64,000 bases of DNA. It comes from Vulcaniibacterium tengchongense. Its GTDB lineage: Bacteria > Pseudomonadota > Gammaproteobacteria > Xanthomonadales > Xanthomonadaceae. The position numbers were made by a program, and so were the translations under genes. Shown here piece by piece: positions 1-10,701 of the stretch. The first letter of the stretch is position 1. Each line of letters starts with the position of its first letter. Where the stretch lies: contig NZ_RKQN01000002.1 of NCBI RefSeq assembly GCF_003814555.1, forward strand, positions 62,001-126,000. Direction: 5' to 3'. The notes under the pieces are model-generated. The model saw only the letters and a list, made by a program, of their open reading frames with translations, was not told the DNA's origin and ran no database searches.

Positions 1-272
1 TCGGCCGAATCCTGGTGGTCGACGTGCCGGTGGAAGCGCAGCGTGAGCGGCTGATGCGCCGCGACGGCATCGACGCGGCCTTGGCCGAGCGGATGATCGC
101 CGCGCAGGCGACGCGCGCCCAGCGCCTGGCGATCGCCGACGACGTGATCGTCAACGACGGTTCCCTGGCGGACCTGGACGCGCACATCGCCGCGCTGGAC
201 CGGCGCTATCGCGCGCTGGCGGAGCAGTTGCAGGCGCTGGATACCCCGCTCACGCCGGTCGCGGAGGCCTGA
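1..272 (+). CDS. coaE: Dephospho-CoA kinase CoaE, C-terminal part (partial)
   Basis: The reading frame is already open at base 3 and ends at the TGA at 270-272, so the N-terminal half with the P-loop lies outside the window. The visible part reads ILVVDVPVEAQRERLMRRDG, which matches the segment of dephospho-CoA kinases that precedes the lid, followed by the helical C-terminal region with an Arg/Ala-rich stretch and the ADDVIVNDG motif typical of the family's end. CoaE phosphorylates dephospho-CoA in the last step of coenzyme A synthesis, in the cytosol. It converges on the Nudix/ThiE-like gene with only 7 bases between the two stop codons. Identification is from family memory, so fairly but not fully certain. 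Confidence 0.85.
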   Translation, partial: GRILVVDVPVEAQRERLMRRDGIDAALAERMIAAQATRAQRLAIADDVIVNDGSLADLDAHIAALDRRYRALAEQLQALDTPLTPVAEA

Positions 273-279
273 ACGGCGC

Positions 280-1227
280 TCATTGCGGCCAGAGGCCGCG
301 GATCGCGGCGATGCCCTGCGCGCCATGACGGCGCGCCTCGGCGACATCGCCCGGGCCGAGCCCGCCGATCGCGTACAGCGGCAGCGACACGTGCTCGCGC
401 AGCGCGGCGAAGCCGTCCCAGCCGATGCCGGCCGCGCCCGGATGGCTCGCCGTCGGCCTGACCGCGCCGAGCACCGCGAAGTCGCAGCCCAGCGCCTGCG
501 CCGCGCGCAGCTCGGCCTCGTCGTGGCAGGACGCCGCCAGGGCGAACTGGGCCGGCACCGGACGCGCGCGGCACTCGCGCAGCTGCGCGGCGCGCAGGTG
601 CAGGCCGACGCCGAGCGCGCCGGCCAGGGCCGCATCGCCGTTGACCAGCACCTCGGCGCCCGCTTCGCGGCACAGCGCGACCGCGCGCTCGGCCAGGCGC
701 GGCCATCGCGCCGGATCGGCGCCGCGCGCGCGCAGTTGCACGCGGGCGATGCCGCCCGCCAGGGCACGCTCGAGCCCGGCGAGCCAGGTGCGCTCGTCGG
801 CAGGCTCCGGCGTCACCAGGTAATGCGGCGGTTGCAGCAGCGCCGCGACCACCGGCCGGTCCGCCGGCGGCATCGCGTAGCTGGCGAGCTTGTGCAGCGG
901 CACCCACGCCAGCGCCTGCCCTTCCCGGCCGCGGGCGTGCCCGCGCCAGGCGCGGATCTCGCGCACGTCCAGGCGCAGGCGCTTGTGCGGATAGGCCTGC
1001 GGCACGTCGATCAATGCCGCGCCGACCTCGGCCTCGATGCCGAGCTCCTCGCGCAGCTCGCGCGCCAGCGCGGCCTCGGCCGTTTCGCCGGGCTCGCGCT
1101 TGCCGCCCGGGAACTCCCACAACCCGGCCAGGTCGCGGCCCTCGGTGCGGCGGGTCAGCAGGACCCGGCCGCGCGCGTCGCGGATCACGCCGGCGACCAC
1201 GTGCACCGCGGCGCTCGGCGCGGCCAC
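280..1227 (-). CDS. mutT: Nudix hydrolase fused to a thiamine-phosphate-synthase-like domain (MutT type)
   Basis: The N-terminal third is a Nudix domain with an intact box at about residues 41-63 (GGKREPGETAEAALARELRE followed by ELG), as in MutT enzymes that remove 8-oxo-dGTP. Residues from about 130 to the end resemble the ThiE/TenI barrel (VQLRARG, VNGDAAL, GCDFAVLGAV, YAIGGLGPGDV). This fusion is common in gammaproteobacteria, and the second half is usually assumed not to be a true ThiE. The GTG at 1227 gives 315 residues, the usual length. Another GTG at 1332 would give 350, and the extra Ala/Glu-rich stretch looks unconserved. The gene lies directly downstream of secA, as mutT does in Escherichia coli. 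Confidence 0.85.
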   Translation of the reverse strand: MAAPSAAVHVVAGVIRDARGRVLLTRRTEGRDLAGLWEFPGGKREPGETAEAALARELREELGIEAEVGAALIDVPQAYPHKRLRLDVREIRAWRGHARGREGQALAWVPLHKLASYAMPPADRPVVAALLQPPHYLVTPEPADERTWLAGLERALAGGIARVQLRARGADPARWPRLAERAVALCREAGAEVLVNGDAALAGALGVGLHLRAAQLRECRARPVPAQFALAASCHDEAELRAAQALGCDFAVLGAVRPTASHPGAAGIGWDGFAALREHVSLPLYAIGGLGPGDVAEARRHGAQGIAAIRGLWPQ

Positions 1228-1364
1228 GCCGGTCGCGGGCTCGCGCGCCGCAAGCGCCGGTTCCGGCGCTTCGGCAGCGGCCGACGCGACCGCGTCAGCG
1301 CCGCGTCCGGATCTTCGGCTCCTGCTCTCCACGATGCCCGGTTCCCACCTCGCGCACTCCGGCG

Positions 1365-4085
<2,721 letters not shown>

Positions 4086-4186
4086 GTACGGGTCCGTGAA
4101 GCGGAGCGGGAAAGCCGACGGCGGCCGCTTTCGGAGTGCGGATCGTCCGGCGAGTTCCCCAAAGGAAAGCCCAGTGCCGAAACGGA

Positions 4187-4209
4187 ATCGGGGCGCCGCG
4201 CGCCCCGAT
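4187..4209 (-). promoter_or_regulatory. Perfect stem-loop in the secA leader / 3' of the M23 gene
   Basis: A 9-bp perfect inverted repeat (4187-4195 and 4201-4209) with a 5-base loop lies between the end of the M23 peptidase gene and secA. There is no T-run after it, so it is not a classical intrinsic terminator. It sits in the transcript that would start from the TACAAT box just upstream. It could be a terminator-like 3' end for the M23 gene or a leader structure of secA. The role is inferred only. Confidence 0.5.
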
Positions 4210-4238
4210 CGCATCGAGCCTGGTCTATGGCCACGCCG

Positions 4239-4244
4239 ATTGTA
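4239..4244 (-). promoter_or_regulatory. Putative -10 box of the secA promoter
   Basis: TACAAT read on the minus strand, 153 bases upstream of the secA start and downstream of the M23 stop codon. No well-spaced -35 box is visible (a TTGATA at 4267-4272 is 22 bases away). The position suggests that secA can be transcribed separately from the M23 gene. Confidence 0.4.
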
Positions 4245-4297
4245 GCGTGGAGGCGCCGGGGGCGCTTATCAAGCGCCGGCGGCTCGCCCTGCGGCGC

Positions 4298-5221
4298 TCA
4301 GCCCTTGATCCGCAGCTTGAGCGGCGACTGCTGGCTCAGGAACTTGCGCGGGTTGACCACCCGGCCGTTCTCCCACACCTCGAAGTGCACGTGGGCGCCG
4401 GTCGAGCGGCCGGTCGAGCCCGCCTTGGCGATCTCCTGCCCGGCGCGGACCAGCTCGCCGACCTTGCGGGTCAGGCGCGAGTTGTGGGCGTAGCGGGTGA
4501 CGTAGCCGTTGCCGTGGTCGATCTCGATCACGTTGCCGTAGCCGGAGCGCACGCCGGCGTAGCTGACCACGCCGTCGGCCACCGCCAGCACCGGGTCGCC
4601 GACGTCGGCCTCGAAGTCGATCCCCTTGTGGAACTGGCTGCCGCCGCCGAACGGGTCGGCGCGGCCGCCGAAGCCGGAGGTGATGTAGCTGCCTGCGATC
4701 GGTTCGCGCGAGGGCACCGCGTTCATGTCGAGCTGGCGGTTGAACAGCAGCGACTCCAGCACCGACAGCTGCTCGCCGGAGGCGCGGAATTGGCGGTCCA
4801 GGTCGGCCATGCCGGCGTCCAGTTCGGGCTTGCTCATGTCGCGCACCGGGCCGGTGCCGCCGATGCCGACCGGCTTGTCGAAGTCGAACTCGCCGTCCTG
4901 CAGCTGGCCGATCCGGGTCAGGCGCTCGCCGAGGGCGTTGAGGCGGTTGGCCTCGGCCTGCAGTTCGCCCATGCGCGCGGCCAGCGCGTTGAGCTCGCGC
5001 TGGGCGTCGCGGCGGGTGGCCTCGAGCAGGGCCTGCTGGCGTTCGACCTGGCCGCGCAGCAGCGCGTTGTCGGCGATGCCGGCGCCGGCGCCGAGGGCGG
5101 CGCCGCTGCCGAACAGCAGCGCGACCGCGAGCAGCGGACGCTGCGCGCCCCAGTGGCCGGCCCGCTGCAGCCACGCCGAACAGCGCGCGCGGGATTTGTT
5201 TACGATGGATGGAAAGGTCAT
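4298..5221 (-). CDS. M23 family metallopeptidase with N-terminal membrane anchor and coiled coil
   Basis: A 307-residue protein. After a basic start (MTFPSIVNKSRARCSAW) comes one hydrophobic segment (about residues 28-48, signal anchor), then a probable coiled coil (LLEATRRDAQRELNALAARM and on). The C-terminal LytM/M23 domain has HKGIDFEADVGDPVLAVADG with the zinc-binding H and D, the HGNGYVTRYAH loop, and the catalytic GAHVHFEVW near the end. Such proteins are periplasmic zinc endopeptidases that cut peptidoglycan cross-links, or activators of amidases. All zinc ligands appear present, so activity is likely. The ATG at 5221 is 3 bases from the divergent dciA start. The position between the lpxC side and secA is typical of Xanthomonadaceae. 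Confidence 0.88.
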   Translation of the reverse strand: MTFPSIVNKSRARCSAWLQRAGHWGAQRPLLAVALLFGSGAALGAGAGIADNALLRGQVERQQALLEATRRDAQRELNALAARMGELQAEANRLNALGERLTRIGQLQDGEFDFDKPVGIGGTGPVRDMSKPELDAGMADLDRQFRASGEQLSVLESLLFNRQLDMNAVPSREPIAGSYITSGFGGRADPFGGGSQFHKGIDFEADVGDPVLAVADGVVSYAGVRSGYGNVIEIDHGNGYVTRYAHNSRLTRKVGELVRAGQEIAKAGSTGRSTGAHVHFEVWENGRVVNPRKFLSQQSPLKLRIKG

Positions 5222-5224
5222 ACG

Positions 5225-5674
5225 ATGTCTGATTCCAAGCCCAGGTCGCCTCGAGGCCACCTCTCGACCCCGCAAGCCGCGCTGGACGCGCTGCTCGCCG
5301 AGCCCGCTGGCGGTCCGATCCACCGAGCGCTGTGGCTCGAAGAACTGGACCGACGGTTGCGCCCTCGCCTGCCGGTTCCGCTGGCCGCGCACGCGCGACT
5401 GGCCAACTTCGAGCGCGGCAGGCTCGTGTTCGTCGTCGACGCCCCGGTCTGGCGGGCCAAACTGCGCCTGCTGGCACCGGAACTGCTCGACGCCGCCCGC
5501 TCCGTCGGGCTGGATGCGGCTGAACTCGTCGTCAAAACGACAACGCCGGCGGTTGCCTCCCCGCAACCGGACCGGAAAGCCAAACCCCTTTCGGCGGCCG
5601 TGCAGCGGGACCTGCAGGCCGCCCTCGCGTCTTTGAAGGAGCCCGAGGCGGGCGGCCCTCGCGACGCATCCTGA
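5225..5674 (+). CDS. dciA: DciA family protein (DUF721), replicative helicase loader
   Basis: A 149-residue protein with the DUF721 core (RPRLPVPLAAHARLANF, LVFVVDAPVWRAKLRLLAPE, then a C-terminal tail rich in Lys/Pro). DUF721 proteins are DciA, the ancestral loader of DnaB helicase in bacteria that lack DnaC/DnaI. It acts at replication initiation in the cytosol. The ATG at 5225 is preceded by the sequence GGAAAGG (5211-5217) at good spacing. The start codon lies 3 bases from the divergent M23 start, so its promoter and ribosome binding site must lie inside the M23 coding sequence. A TACGAT at 5201-5206 may be a -10 box. Confidence 0.85.
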   Translation: MSDSKPRSPRGHLSTPQAALDALLAEPAGGPIHRALWLEELDRRLRPRLPVPLAAHARLANFERGRLVFVVDAPVWRAKLRLLAPELLDAARSVGLDAAELVVKTTTPAVASPQPDRKAKPLSAAVQRDLQAALASLKEPEAGGPRDAS

Positions 5675-6026
5675 CCGGCGCCGGCCTCCGGCTGGAAGCA
5701 CGGCGCAGGACGGGTGCGGGCATGCTAAAGGGGTAACCCGTTGAATTTGTTAAACAGGCGGAAACATTCCGCAATAAACGCGTGAAGTTTTGGTTAAGAG
5801 CTCACGCAATGTTCACGTCTGTGATGACTGTCCGTTCCACGCGCGACGCTCGCCGCGCCCACGGAAGCCCCGACCGGCCGCTTCCGCAAGGTCCAGGGGC
5901 GCGGTCGAGCCGGTCGCCGCGCCGAGATGCGAACGTGAACGGCCGAAGGCGCCGCGGGCTGGCCGCTCGTCGGTGAAGGCGGGGAGTCGGTGAAGGCGGG
6001 GAACGGGGAGCCGCGACCGCCGCGGG
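5675..6026. other. Convergent intergenic region with an AT-rich island
   Basis: No gene is supported here. It lies between the 3' ends of dciA and lpxC. Bases 5721-5830 are strikingly AT-rich for this genome. They contain TGCTAAAGG (5723-5731), which resembles the extended -10 boxes seen elsewhere in the window, and a perfect 6-bp hairpin (5758-5763 and 5767-5772). A 15-base unit is repeated in tandem at 5971-5985 and 5988-6002. A short plus-strand reading frame (5782-5976, 64 codons) becomes Arg/Pro-rich like random GC-rich sequence and is not called. The island may hold a small RNA or a promoter of unknown target. Confidence 0.4.
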
Positions 6027-6941
6027 TCAGGCCAGTGCCGGCGAACCGTAGGCGACCGGCGCTTCGGCCGGGTCGACGTCGGGGAAGGTCACCTCGTCCC
6101 AGGCCGAGCGTTCGGCCAGCAGGGCGCGGACCAGCTTGTTGTTGAGGGCGTGGCCGGACTTGTAGCCGACGTAGGCGCCGATGACCGGGTGGCCCGCCAG
6201 GTACAGGTCGCCGATCGCGTCGAGGATCTTGTGGCGCACGAACTCGTCGGCGTAGCGCAGGCCGTCGTCGTTCAGCACCCGGAATTCGTCCAGCACGATG
6301 GCGTTGTCCATCGACCCGCCCAGGCCCAGGTTGCGCTCGCGCATGTACTCGAGGTCGCGCATGAAGCCGAAGGTGCGGGCGCGGCTGACTTCCTGGATGT
6401 AGTTGGCGGTGGAAAACTCCACCACCGCGCGCGACTGCGACTCCGGGATCGCCGGATGGTCGAAGCGCACGGTGAAATCGAGGCGGAAGCCGTCATACGG
6501 CTCGAAGCGCGCGACCTTGTCGCCATCGCGCACCTCGACCGGGCGGCGGATGCGGATGAAGCGCTTGGGCGCGTCCTGCTCGAGGATGCCGGCCGACTGC
6601 AGCAGGAACACGAACGGCCCGGAGGAGCCGTCCATGATCGGCACTTCGGCCGCGGACAGCTCCACATAGAGATTGTCGACGCCCAGGCCGGCCAGGGCCG
6701 AGAGCAGGTGCTCGACGGTCTGGATCTTGGCCGGGCCGCAGCTCAGGCCGGTGCACAGGGTGGTCTCGGTGACCAGCTCGGCGCTCGCCGGCACTTCCAC
6801 CACCGGGTCCAGGTCGACGCGGCGGAACACGATGCCGGTGTCCACCGGGGCCGGACGCAGGGCGAGAAACACCTTCTCCCCGCTGTGCAGGCCTACGCCG
6901 GTGGCGCGGATCACGTTCTTGAGGGTGCGCTGACGCAGCAT
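6027..6941 (-). CDS. lpxC: UDP-3-O-acyl-N-acetylglucosamine deacetylase LpxC
   Basis: LpxC is the zinc deacetylase that makes the committed step of lipid A synthesis, in the cytosol. The 304 residues match the usual 305. The ATG at 6941 gives [21 protein letters not shown], the family N-terminus. The zinc ligand His78 lies in [13 protein letters not shown], and [14 protein letters not shown] near residue 238 supplies the other His and Asp. IMDGSSGPF and the C-terminal NNKLVRALL are also present. It follows ftsZ as in E. coli, but 327 bases and its own promoter (7031-7039) separate the two. The extended form that begins at a GTG at 7040 was rejected as unconserved. Confidence 0.98.
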   Translation of the reverse strand: MLRQRTLKNVIRATGVGLHSGEKVFLALRPAPVDTGIVFRRVDLDPVVEVPASAELVTETTLCTGLSCGPAKIQTVEHLLSALAGLGVDNLYVELSAAEVPIMDGSSGPFVFLLQSAGILEQDAPKRFIRIRRPVEVRDGDKVARFEPYDGFRLDFTVRFDHPAIPESQSRAVVEFSTANYIQEVSRARTFGFMRDLEYMRERNLGLGGSMDNAIVLDEFRVLNDDGLRYADEFVRHKILDAIGDLYLAGHPVIGAYVGYKSGHALNNKLVRALLAERSAWDEVTFPDVDPAEAPVAYGSPALA

Positions 6942-7030
6942 CGGGCGTTCTGGAAAACCGGGAGGAGGCCGAATGCGGCCGGGACGGGCTTGGCGCGGCG
7001 AATGCGAGTCGTTCCGCCGGCCGGCCGGAA

Positions 7031-7039
7031 AGCATAGCA
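7031..7039 (-). promoter_or_regulatory. Extended -10 promoter of lpxC
   Basis: On the minus strand the bases read TGC followed by TATGCT, an extended -10 element. It would start transcription near 7024, about 83 bases before the lpxC ATG. No convincing -35 box is seen, as expected for extended -10 promoters. The same TGC-TA form recurs before glyA, the FMN riboswitch and gspE. Confidence 0.5.
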
Positions 7040-7188
7040 CCCGGGCGGCTGAACCCGGCCGGAAGCGCTCACGTCCGCTTGACGGCCGGTTCCGCGCGAA
7101 AACCGGCCGGCCGGCGGCGGCTGCGGGGCAGCGCCGCCGGCCGGTCCAAGCGCGCCGGGGACGAGCCGGCGCGGAGGACGCGACACCC

Positions 7189-7206
7189 TCCCCGGCATGC
7201 CGGGGA
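7189..7206. repeat. 18-base perfect palindrome, ftsZ-lpxC spacer
   Basis: The palindrome has TCCCCGGCA as one arm and its exact complement as the other, with no loop. A related core (CCGGC-CAT-GCCGG), also preceded by CACCCTC, occurs at 28816-28828, so this is likely a dispersed intergenic repeat rather than a specific operator. Confidence 0.5.
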
Positions 7207-7238
7207 AGTAGTGGGCGCCGCGGCAGCGCGACGCCCCT

Positions 7239-7258
7239 CCTCCCTGCGGGCAGGGAGG
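7239..7258 (-). terminator. Hairpin directly after ftsZ
   Basis: A 9-bp perfect stem (7239-7247 and 7250-7258) lies 10 bases beyond the ftsZ stop codon. The loop is only 2 bases, so about 8 bp can form in practice. No T-run follows. It may end or stabilise the dcw transcript, and it fits with lpxC having its own promoter. Confidence 0.4.
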
Positions 7259-7268
7259 CCTTGCGGGT

Positions 7269-8483
7269 TCAGTCCGCCTGGCGGCGCAGGAACGCCGGGA
7301 TGTCCAGGTAGCTGCTGTCGCTGCCGAAGTCGGCCGCGGCCGGCGCCGCCGGTTCCGCCCGGCCCGCGCCGGAGCGCAGGTGGCCGGCGAACCCCGGGCG
7401 CGCGGCCGGCAGGTCGTCCATCGCGCCGAACTCGGGCTGGCCGGTGGTGGCGTTGCGCACCAGCTGGATCGGCGCGCGGTGCGCCTCGCGCTCGCCGCCG
7501 CGCACCGGCTGCCGCGCCGCAGCGCGGTTGAGGCCGGTGGCGACCACGGTGACCTTGACCTCGTCCTGCATGTCCGGATCGAGCACGGTGCCGATCACGA
7601 CGGTCGCGTCCTCGGAAGCGAAGTTCTCGATCGTGCGGCCGACCTCGTCGAACTCGGCCATGGTGAAGTCCGGGCCGGCGGTGATGTTGACCAGGATGCC
7701 GTTGGCGCCGGCCAGGTTGACGTCGTCCAGCAGCGGGTTCTGGATCGCCGCCTCGGCCGCGGCCTGGGCGCGGTCGTCGCCGCGCGCGGCGCCGGTGCCC
7801 ATCATCGCCAGGCCCATCTCGCTCATGACCGTGCGCACGTCGGCGAAGTCGACGTTGATCAGCCCCGGGCGCACGATCAGGTCGGCGATGCCCTGCACCG
7901 CGCCGAGCAGCACGTCGTTGGCGGCGCGGAACGCCTGGATCATCGTCGCGTTGCGGCCGAGCACGGTGATCAGCTTCTCGTTCGGGATGGTGATCAGCGA
8001 GTCGCAGTGGTGGCTCAGTTCCTCGATGCCCTTCAGCGCCACCTGCATGCGCCGGCGGCCCTCGAACGGGAACGGCTTGGTGACCACGGCCACGGTGAGG
8101 ATGCCCATCTCCTTGGCCAGCTGCGCCACCACCGGCGCCGCGCCGGTGCCGGTGCCGCCGCCCATCCCGGCGGTGATGAACACCATGTCGGCGCCCGACA
8201 GCGCGTCCATGATCCGCTCGCGGTCCTCCAGCGCGGCCTGGCGGCCGACTTCCGGGTTCGCGCCCGCGCCCAGGCCCTTGGTCACGTTGCTGCCCAGCTG
8301 CAGCTGCAGCTTGGCGCCGCAGTTCTTGATCGCCTGCGCGTCGGTGTTGGCGGTGATGAACTCCACGCCGTCGACGCTGCTGCTGACCATGTGCGCCACG
8401 GCGTTGCCGCCGCCGCCGCCCACGCCGATGACCTTGATCACCGCGTTCGGGGCCATTTTCTCTACCAGTTCGAAGTGTGCCAT
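7269..8483 (-). CDS. ftsZ: Cell division protein FtsZ
   Basis: FtsZ is the tubulin-like GTPase that forms the Z ring at the division site. The protein has 404 residues. It carries the tubulin signature GGGTGTG at 108-114, the GGGGGN loop at 22-27, and the T7-loop region around [18 protein letters not shown]. The C-terminus [13 protein letters not shown] is the conserved peptide bound by FtsA and ZipA. The ATG at 8483 is preceded on the minus strand by AGAGGA at correct spacing. It is the last gene of the dcw cluster. A 171-base spacer with heptamer-like repeats separates it from ftsA and could hold an extra promoter, as FtsZ is usually needed in excess. Confidence 0.98.
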   Translation of the reverse strand: MAHFELVEKMAPNAVIKVIGVGGGGGNAVAHMVSSSVDGVEFITANTDAQAIKNCGAKLQLQLGSNVTKGLGAGANPEVGRQAALEDRERIMDALSGADMVFITAGMGGGTGTGAAPVVAQLAKEMGILTVAVVTKPFPFEGRRRMQVALKGIEELSHHCDSLITIPNEKLITVLGRNATMIQAFRAANDVLLGAVQGIADLIVRPGLINVDFADVRTVMSEMGLAMMGTGAARGDDRAQAAAEAAIQNPLLDDVNLAGANGILVNITAGPDFTMAEFDEVGRTIENFASEDATVVIGTVLDPDMQDEVKVTVVATGLNRAAARQPVRGGEREAHRAPIQLVRNATTGQPEFGAMDDLPAARPGFAGHLRSGAGRAEPAAPAAADFGSDSSYLDIPAFLRRQAD

Positions 8484-8504
8484 GTCGTCGTCCTCTTATA
8501 TGCG

Positions 8505-8650
8505 CCGGATTCGGGGCCCGGGATCGGGGATTCGCAAGAGCAAACCCGAACCCCGTTCCGGCGTTTCTAGTGATTGCTTGACCGCGTCTTTTTCTTGCTG
8601 TTGCTGTTGCCCTTGCCGCTGCGACTCGCGAATCCCAAATGACCGATCCC
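8505..8650. repeat. Heptamer-like GGGATTCG repeats in the ftsA-ftsZ spacer
   Basis: The spacer contains degenerate copies of a GGGATTCG-type unit near 8508-8536. A roughly inverted counterpart (GCGAATCCC, then CGATCCC) lies near 8628-8651, so the spacer could fold into a long imperfect hairpin. Between them is a run of TTGCTG-like triplets. The units resemble the GGAGTCG heptamers before gspF and the tail of ftsQ. Function is unknown. Confidence 0.4.
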
Positions 8651-8654
8651 GGCG

Positions 8655-9890
8655 TCAGAACTCGCCGCGATACCAGTTCTTGAGCCGGTTGAAGAAGCTG
8701 CCCGCGCGGCCGGTGGAGATCACCGGGCGGCGCGGGTTCTCGATCTGGCTGCCCATCAGCAGCAGGCCGACGCCGGTGGCGTGCACCGGGTTGCCGACCA
8801 CCTCGCCCAGGCCGGTCACGTGCTGCGGAATGCCGACGCGCACCGGCATCTGCAGCATCTCCTCGGCCAGCTCGACCACGCCTTCCATCTTCGCGGCGCC
8901 GCCGGTGAGCACCATGCCGGCGCGCACGTGCTGCTCGAAGCCGCTGCGGCGCAGCTCGGCCTGGATCATTTCGAAGATCTCCTCGTAGCGCGCCTGCACC
9001 GCCTGCGCCAGCGAGGCGCGCGGCATCCGCCGCGGCGGCCGGTCGCCGACGCTCGGCACCTGGATCGACTCCTCGGCCGTGGCCATCTGCGCCAGCGCGC
9101 AGGCGTAGCGCACCTTGATCTGCTCGGCCTCGGGCGTGGGCGTGCGCAGCATGTGCGCGATGTCCTCGGTGACCTTGTCGCCGGCGATCGGCAGCGAGGC
9201 CGAATGCGCGATCGAGCCCTGCACGAACACGGCGATGTCGGTGGTGCCCGCGCCGATGTCGACCAGCACCACGCCGAGCTCGCGCTCGTCGTTGGTCAGC
9301 ACCGCGTTGCTCGAGGCCAGCACGCTGAGGATCAGGTCGTCCACCTGCAGGCCGCAGCGCTGCACGCACTTGCTGATGTTGGCCGCGGCCGACTGCGCGC
9401 ACACCACCAGGTGCGCGTGCACCTCCAGGCGCACGCCGGTCATGCCGACCGGGTTGCGGATGCCCTCCTGCGAGTCGTCCAGCACGTAGTCGCGCGGGAT
9501 CGCGTGCAGGATCTTCTGGTCGGCCGGGATCGCCACCGCCTTGGCGGCCTCGAGCACGCGGTCGAGGTCGGCGTAGGTGACCTCGCCGTCGCGGATCGGG
9601 GCGATGCCCTGCGAGTTGCGGCACTGGATGTGGCTGCCGGAGATCGAGGCGTAGACCGAGCGGATCTCGCAGCCGGCCATCAGCTCGGCTTCCTCGACCG
9701 CGCGCTGGATCGACTGCACGGTCGATTCGATGTCCACGACCACGCCGCGCTTGAGCCCGCGCGATTCGTGCGAGCCGATGCCGATCACCTCGATCGGATT
9801 GCCCGGCGAGTACTCGCCTACCAGCGCCACCACCTTCGAGGTGCCGATGTCGAGGCCGACGATCAGCGACTTGTCACCCTTGCGATTCAT
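8655..9890 (-). CDS. ftsA: Cell division protein FtsA
   Basis: FtsA is the actin-like ATPase that tethers FtsZ to the membrane and recruits later division proteins. It has 411 residues. The phosphate-1 motif is at the N-terminus (SLIVGLDIGTSKVVALVGEY), phosphate-2 is VLVDIGAGTTDIAVF, and the adenosine motif is VLTGGAAKMEGV. The last 15 residues (GSFFNRLKNWYRGEF) form the amphipathic membrane-targeting helix. The ATG at 9890 lies inside the end of ftsQ (17-base overlap), which suggests translational coupling. Confidence 0.98.
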   Translation of the reverse strand: MNRKGDKSLIVGLDIGTSKVVALVGEYSPGNPIEVIGIGSHESRGLKRGVVVDIESTVQSIQRAVEEAELMAGCEIRSVYASISGSHIQCRNSQGIAPIRDGEVTYADLDRVLEAAKAVAIPADQKILHAIPRDYVLDDSQEGIRNPVGMTGVRLEVHAHLVVCAQSAAANISKCVQRCGLQVDDLILSVLASSNAVLTNDERELGVVLVDIGAGTTDIAVFVQGSIAHSASLPIAGDKVTEDIAHMLRTPTPEAEQIKVRYACALAQMATAEESIQVPSVGDRPPRRMPRASLAQAVQARYEEIFEMIQAELRRSGFEQHVRAGMVLTGGAAKMEGVVELAEEMLQMPVRVGIPQHVTGLGEVVGNPVHATGVGLLLMGSQIENPRRPVISTGRAGSFFNRLKNWYRGEF

Positions 9891-10701
9891 TTCGGAGACC
9901 GGAATTCGGGAATGGAGACGGGGGGTTCGGGAAGCGCAGCGCGGCGGTGCGCGGCGGCGCGGCCGGGGCGGGCGCGGCGTCGTTCGCCGCCTCGCGCGGC
10001 GGCGCGGCGTCTTCCCACATCAGGGCGAAACCGTTGGTGTAGCGCAGGTCGGCGCGGCGCAGCACCCGCGTCTGCGAGGCGAGCAGCTGCGGCAACAGGC
10101 GCACGAAGCGGCCCATGCGCGCGCGCGCTTCGCTGCGGCCGAGCACGATCTGCGCGCCGCCGGCCAGGCCCAGGCTCCAGCTGCCGCGCGGGTCGAGCTC
10201 CACCTTCTCCACGCGCAGGCCCAGCGGCGCGAACAACGCGCGCGACTGGTTGTACAGCGCGACGACCTCGGCCACGCGCGTCTCCGGGCCCACGAACAGA
10301 GGCAGCTCCGCCGGCACCTCGATGCCGCGCGCCGGGAACAACCGGCCCTGCTCGGACAGCAACCGGTCGCCGCCCCAGCGCGCGAACGGCCGGTGCTCGA
10401 CCACCACCACCTCGAGCACGTCCGGCCAGCGCTTGCGCACCTCGGCGCGCTCGACCCACGCCAGCTTCGCCACCGCGTTGCGCGCGGCCGCCAGGTCGAC
10501 CGCGAAGTAGCCGCGCTGCGCGTACGGCAGCAGGACCTTGCGCAGCGCGGCCGGATCGACGCGCTCGAACTCGCCGGTCACGCGCAGGCGCTTGAGCGGC
10601 CACTGCGACGCGCCGATCCAGCCGTTGAGCACGGCCACCACCGGCAGCGCGACCAGCGCCAGCGCGAGGATCCAGGCGACGAGGCGGAGCATGGCGTTCA
10701 C
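9874..10701 (-). CDS. ftsQ: Cell division protein FtsQ
   Basis: FtsQ links early and late division proteins in the inner membrane and periplasm. It has 275 residues. A membrane segment ([20 protein letters not shown]) is followed by the POTRA domain ([20 protein letters not shown]) and the FtsQ beta domain. The GTG at 10701 overlaps the ddlB stop codon (GTGA) and has GGAGG 9 bases upstream. An ATG three codons later is the alternative. The last roughly 20 residues, Pro/Asn/Ser-rich, are encoded by degenerate GGGTTCGGGAA-type repeats (9898-9935) and are probably not part of the conserved fold. Confidence 0.95.
   Translation of the reverse strand: MNAMLRLVAWILALALVALPVVAVLNGWIGASQWPLKRLRVTGEFERVDPAALRKVLLPYAQRGYFAVDLAAARNAVAKLAWVERAEVRKRWPDVLEVVVVEHRPFARWGGDRLLSEQGRLFPARGIEVPAELPLFVGPETRVAEVVALYNQSRALFAPLGLRVEKVELDPRGSWSLGLAGGAQIVLGRSEARARMGRFVRLLPQLLASQTRVLRRADLRYTNGFALMWEDAAPPREAANDAAPAPAAPPRTAALRFPNPPSPFPNSGLRNESQG

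Larger units (their letters stand above)
6942..7268. other. ftsZ-lpxC intergenic region with promoter and palindromes
   Basis: This 327-base spacer holds the lpxC promoter (7031-7039) and an 83-base untranslated leader. Closer to ftsZ are two palindromic elements: a perfect 18-base palindrome at 7189-7206 and a 9-bp hairpin at 7239-7258. No coding sequence is supported. The palindromes resemble one near 28816 and are probably dispersed intergenic repeats. Confidence 0.6.

Noticed and set aside
4086-4297. A secM-like arrest peptide gene upstream of secA
   Set aside because: No reading frame with a signal peptide and an arrest-like C-terminus is found in the leader.
5782-5993. Two short plus-strand frames (64 and 67 codons) in the dciA-lpxC spacer
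   Set aside because: Weak start codons, no ribosome binding site, and Arg/Pro-rich composition typical of random GC-rich frames. The AT-rich island itself is kept as a finding.
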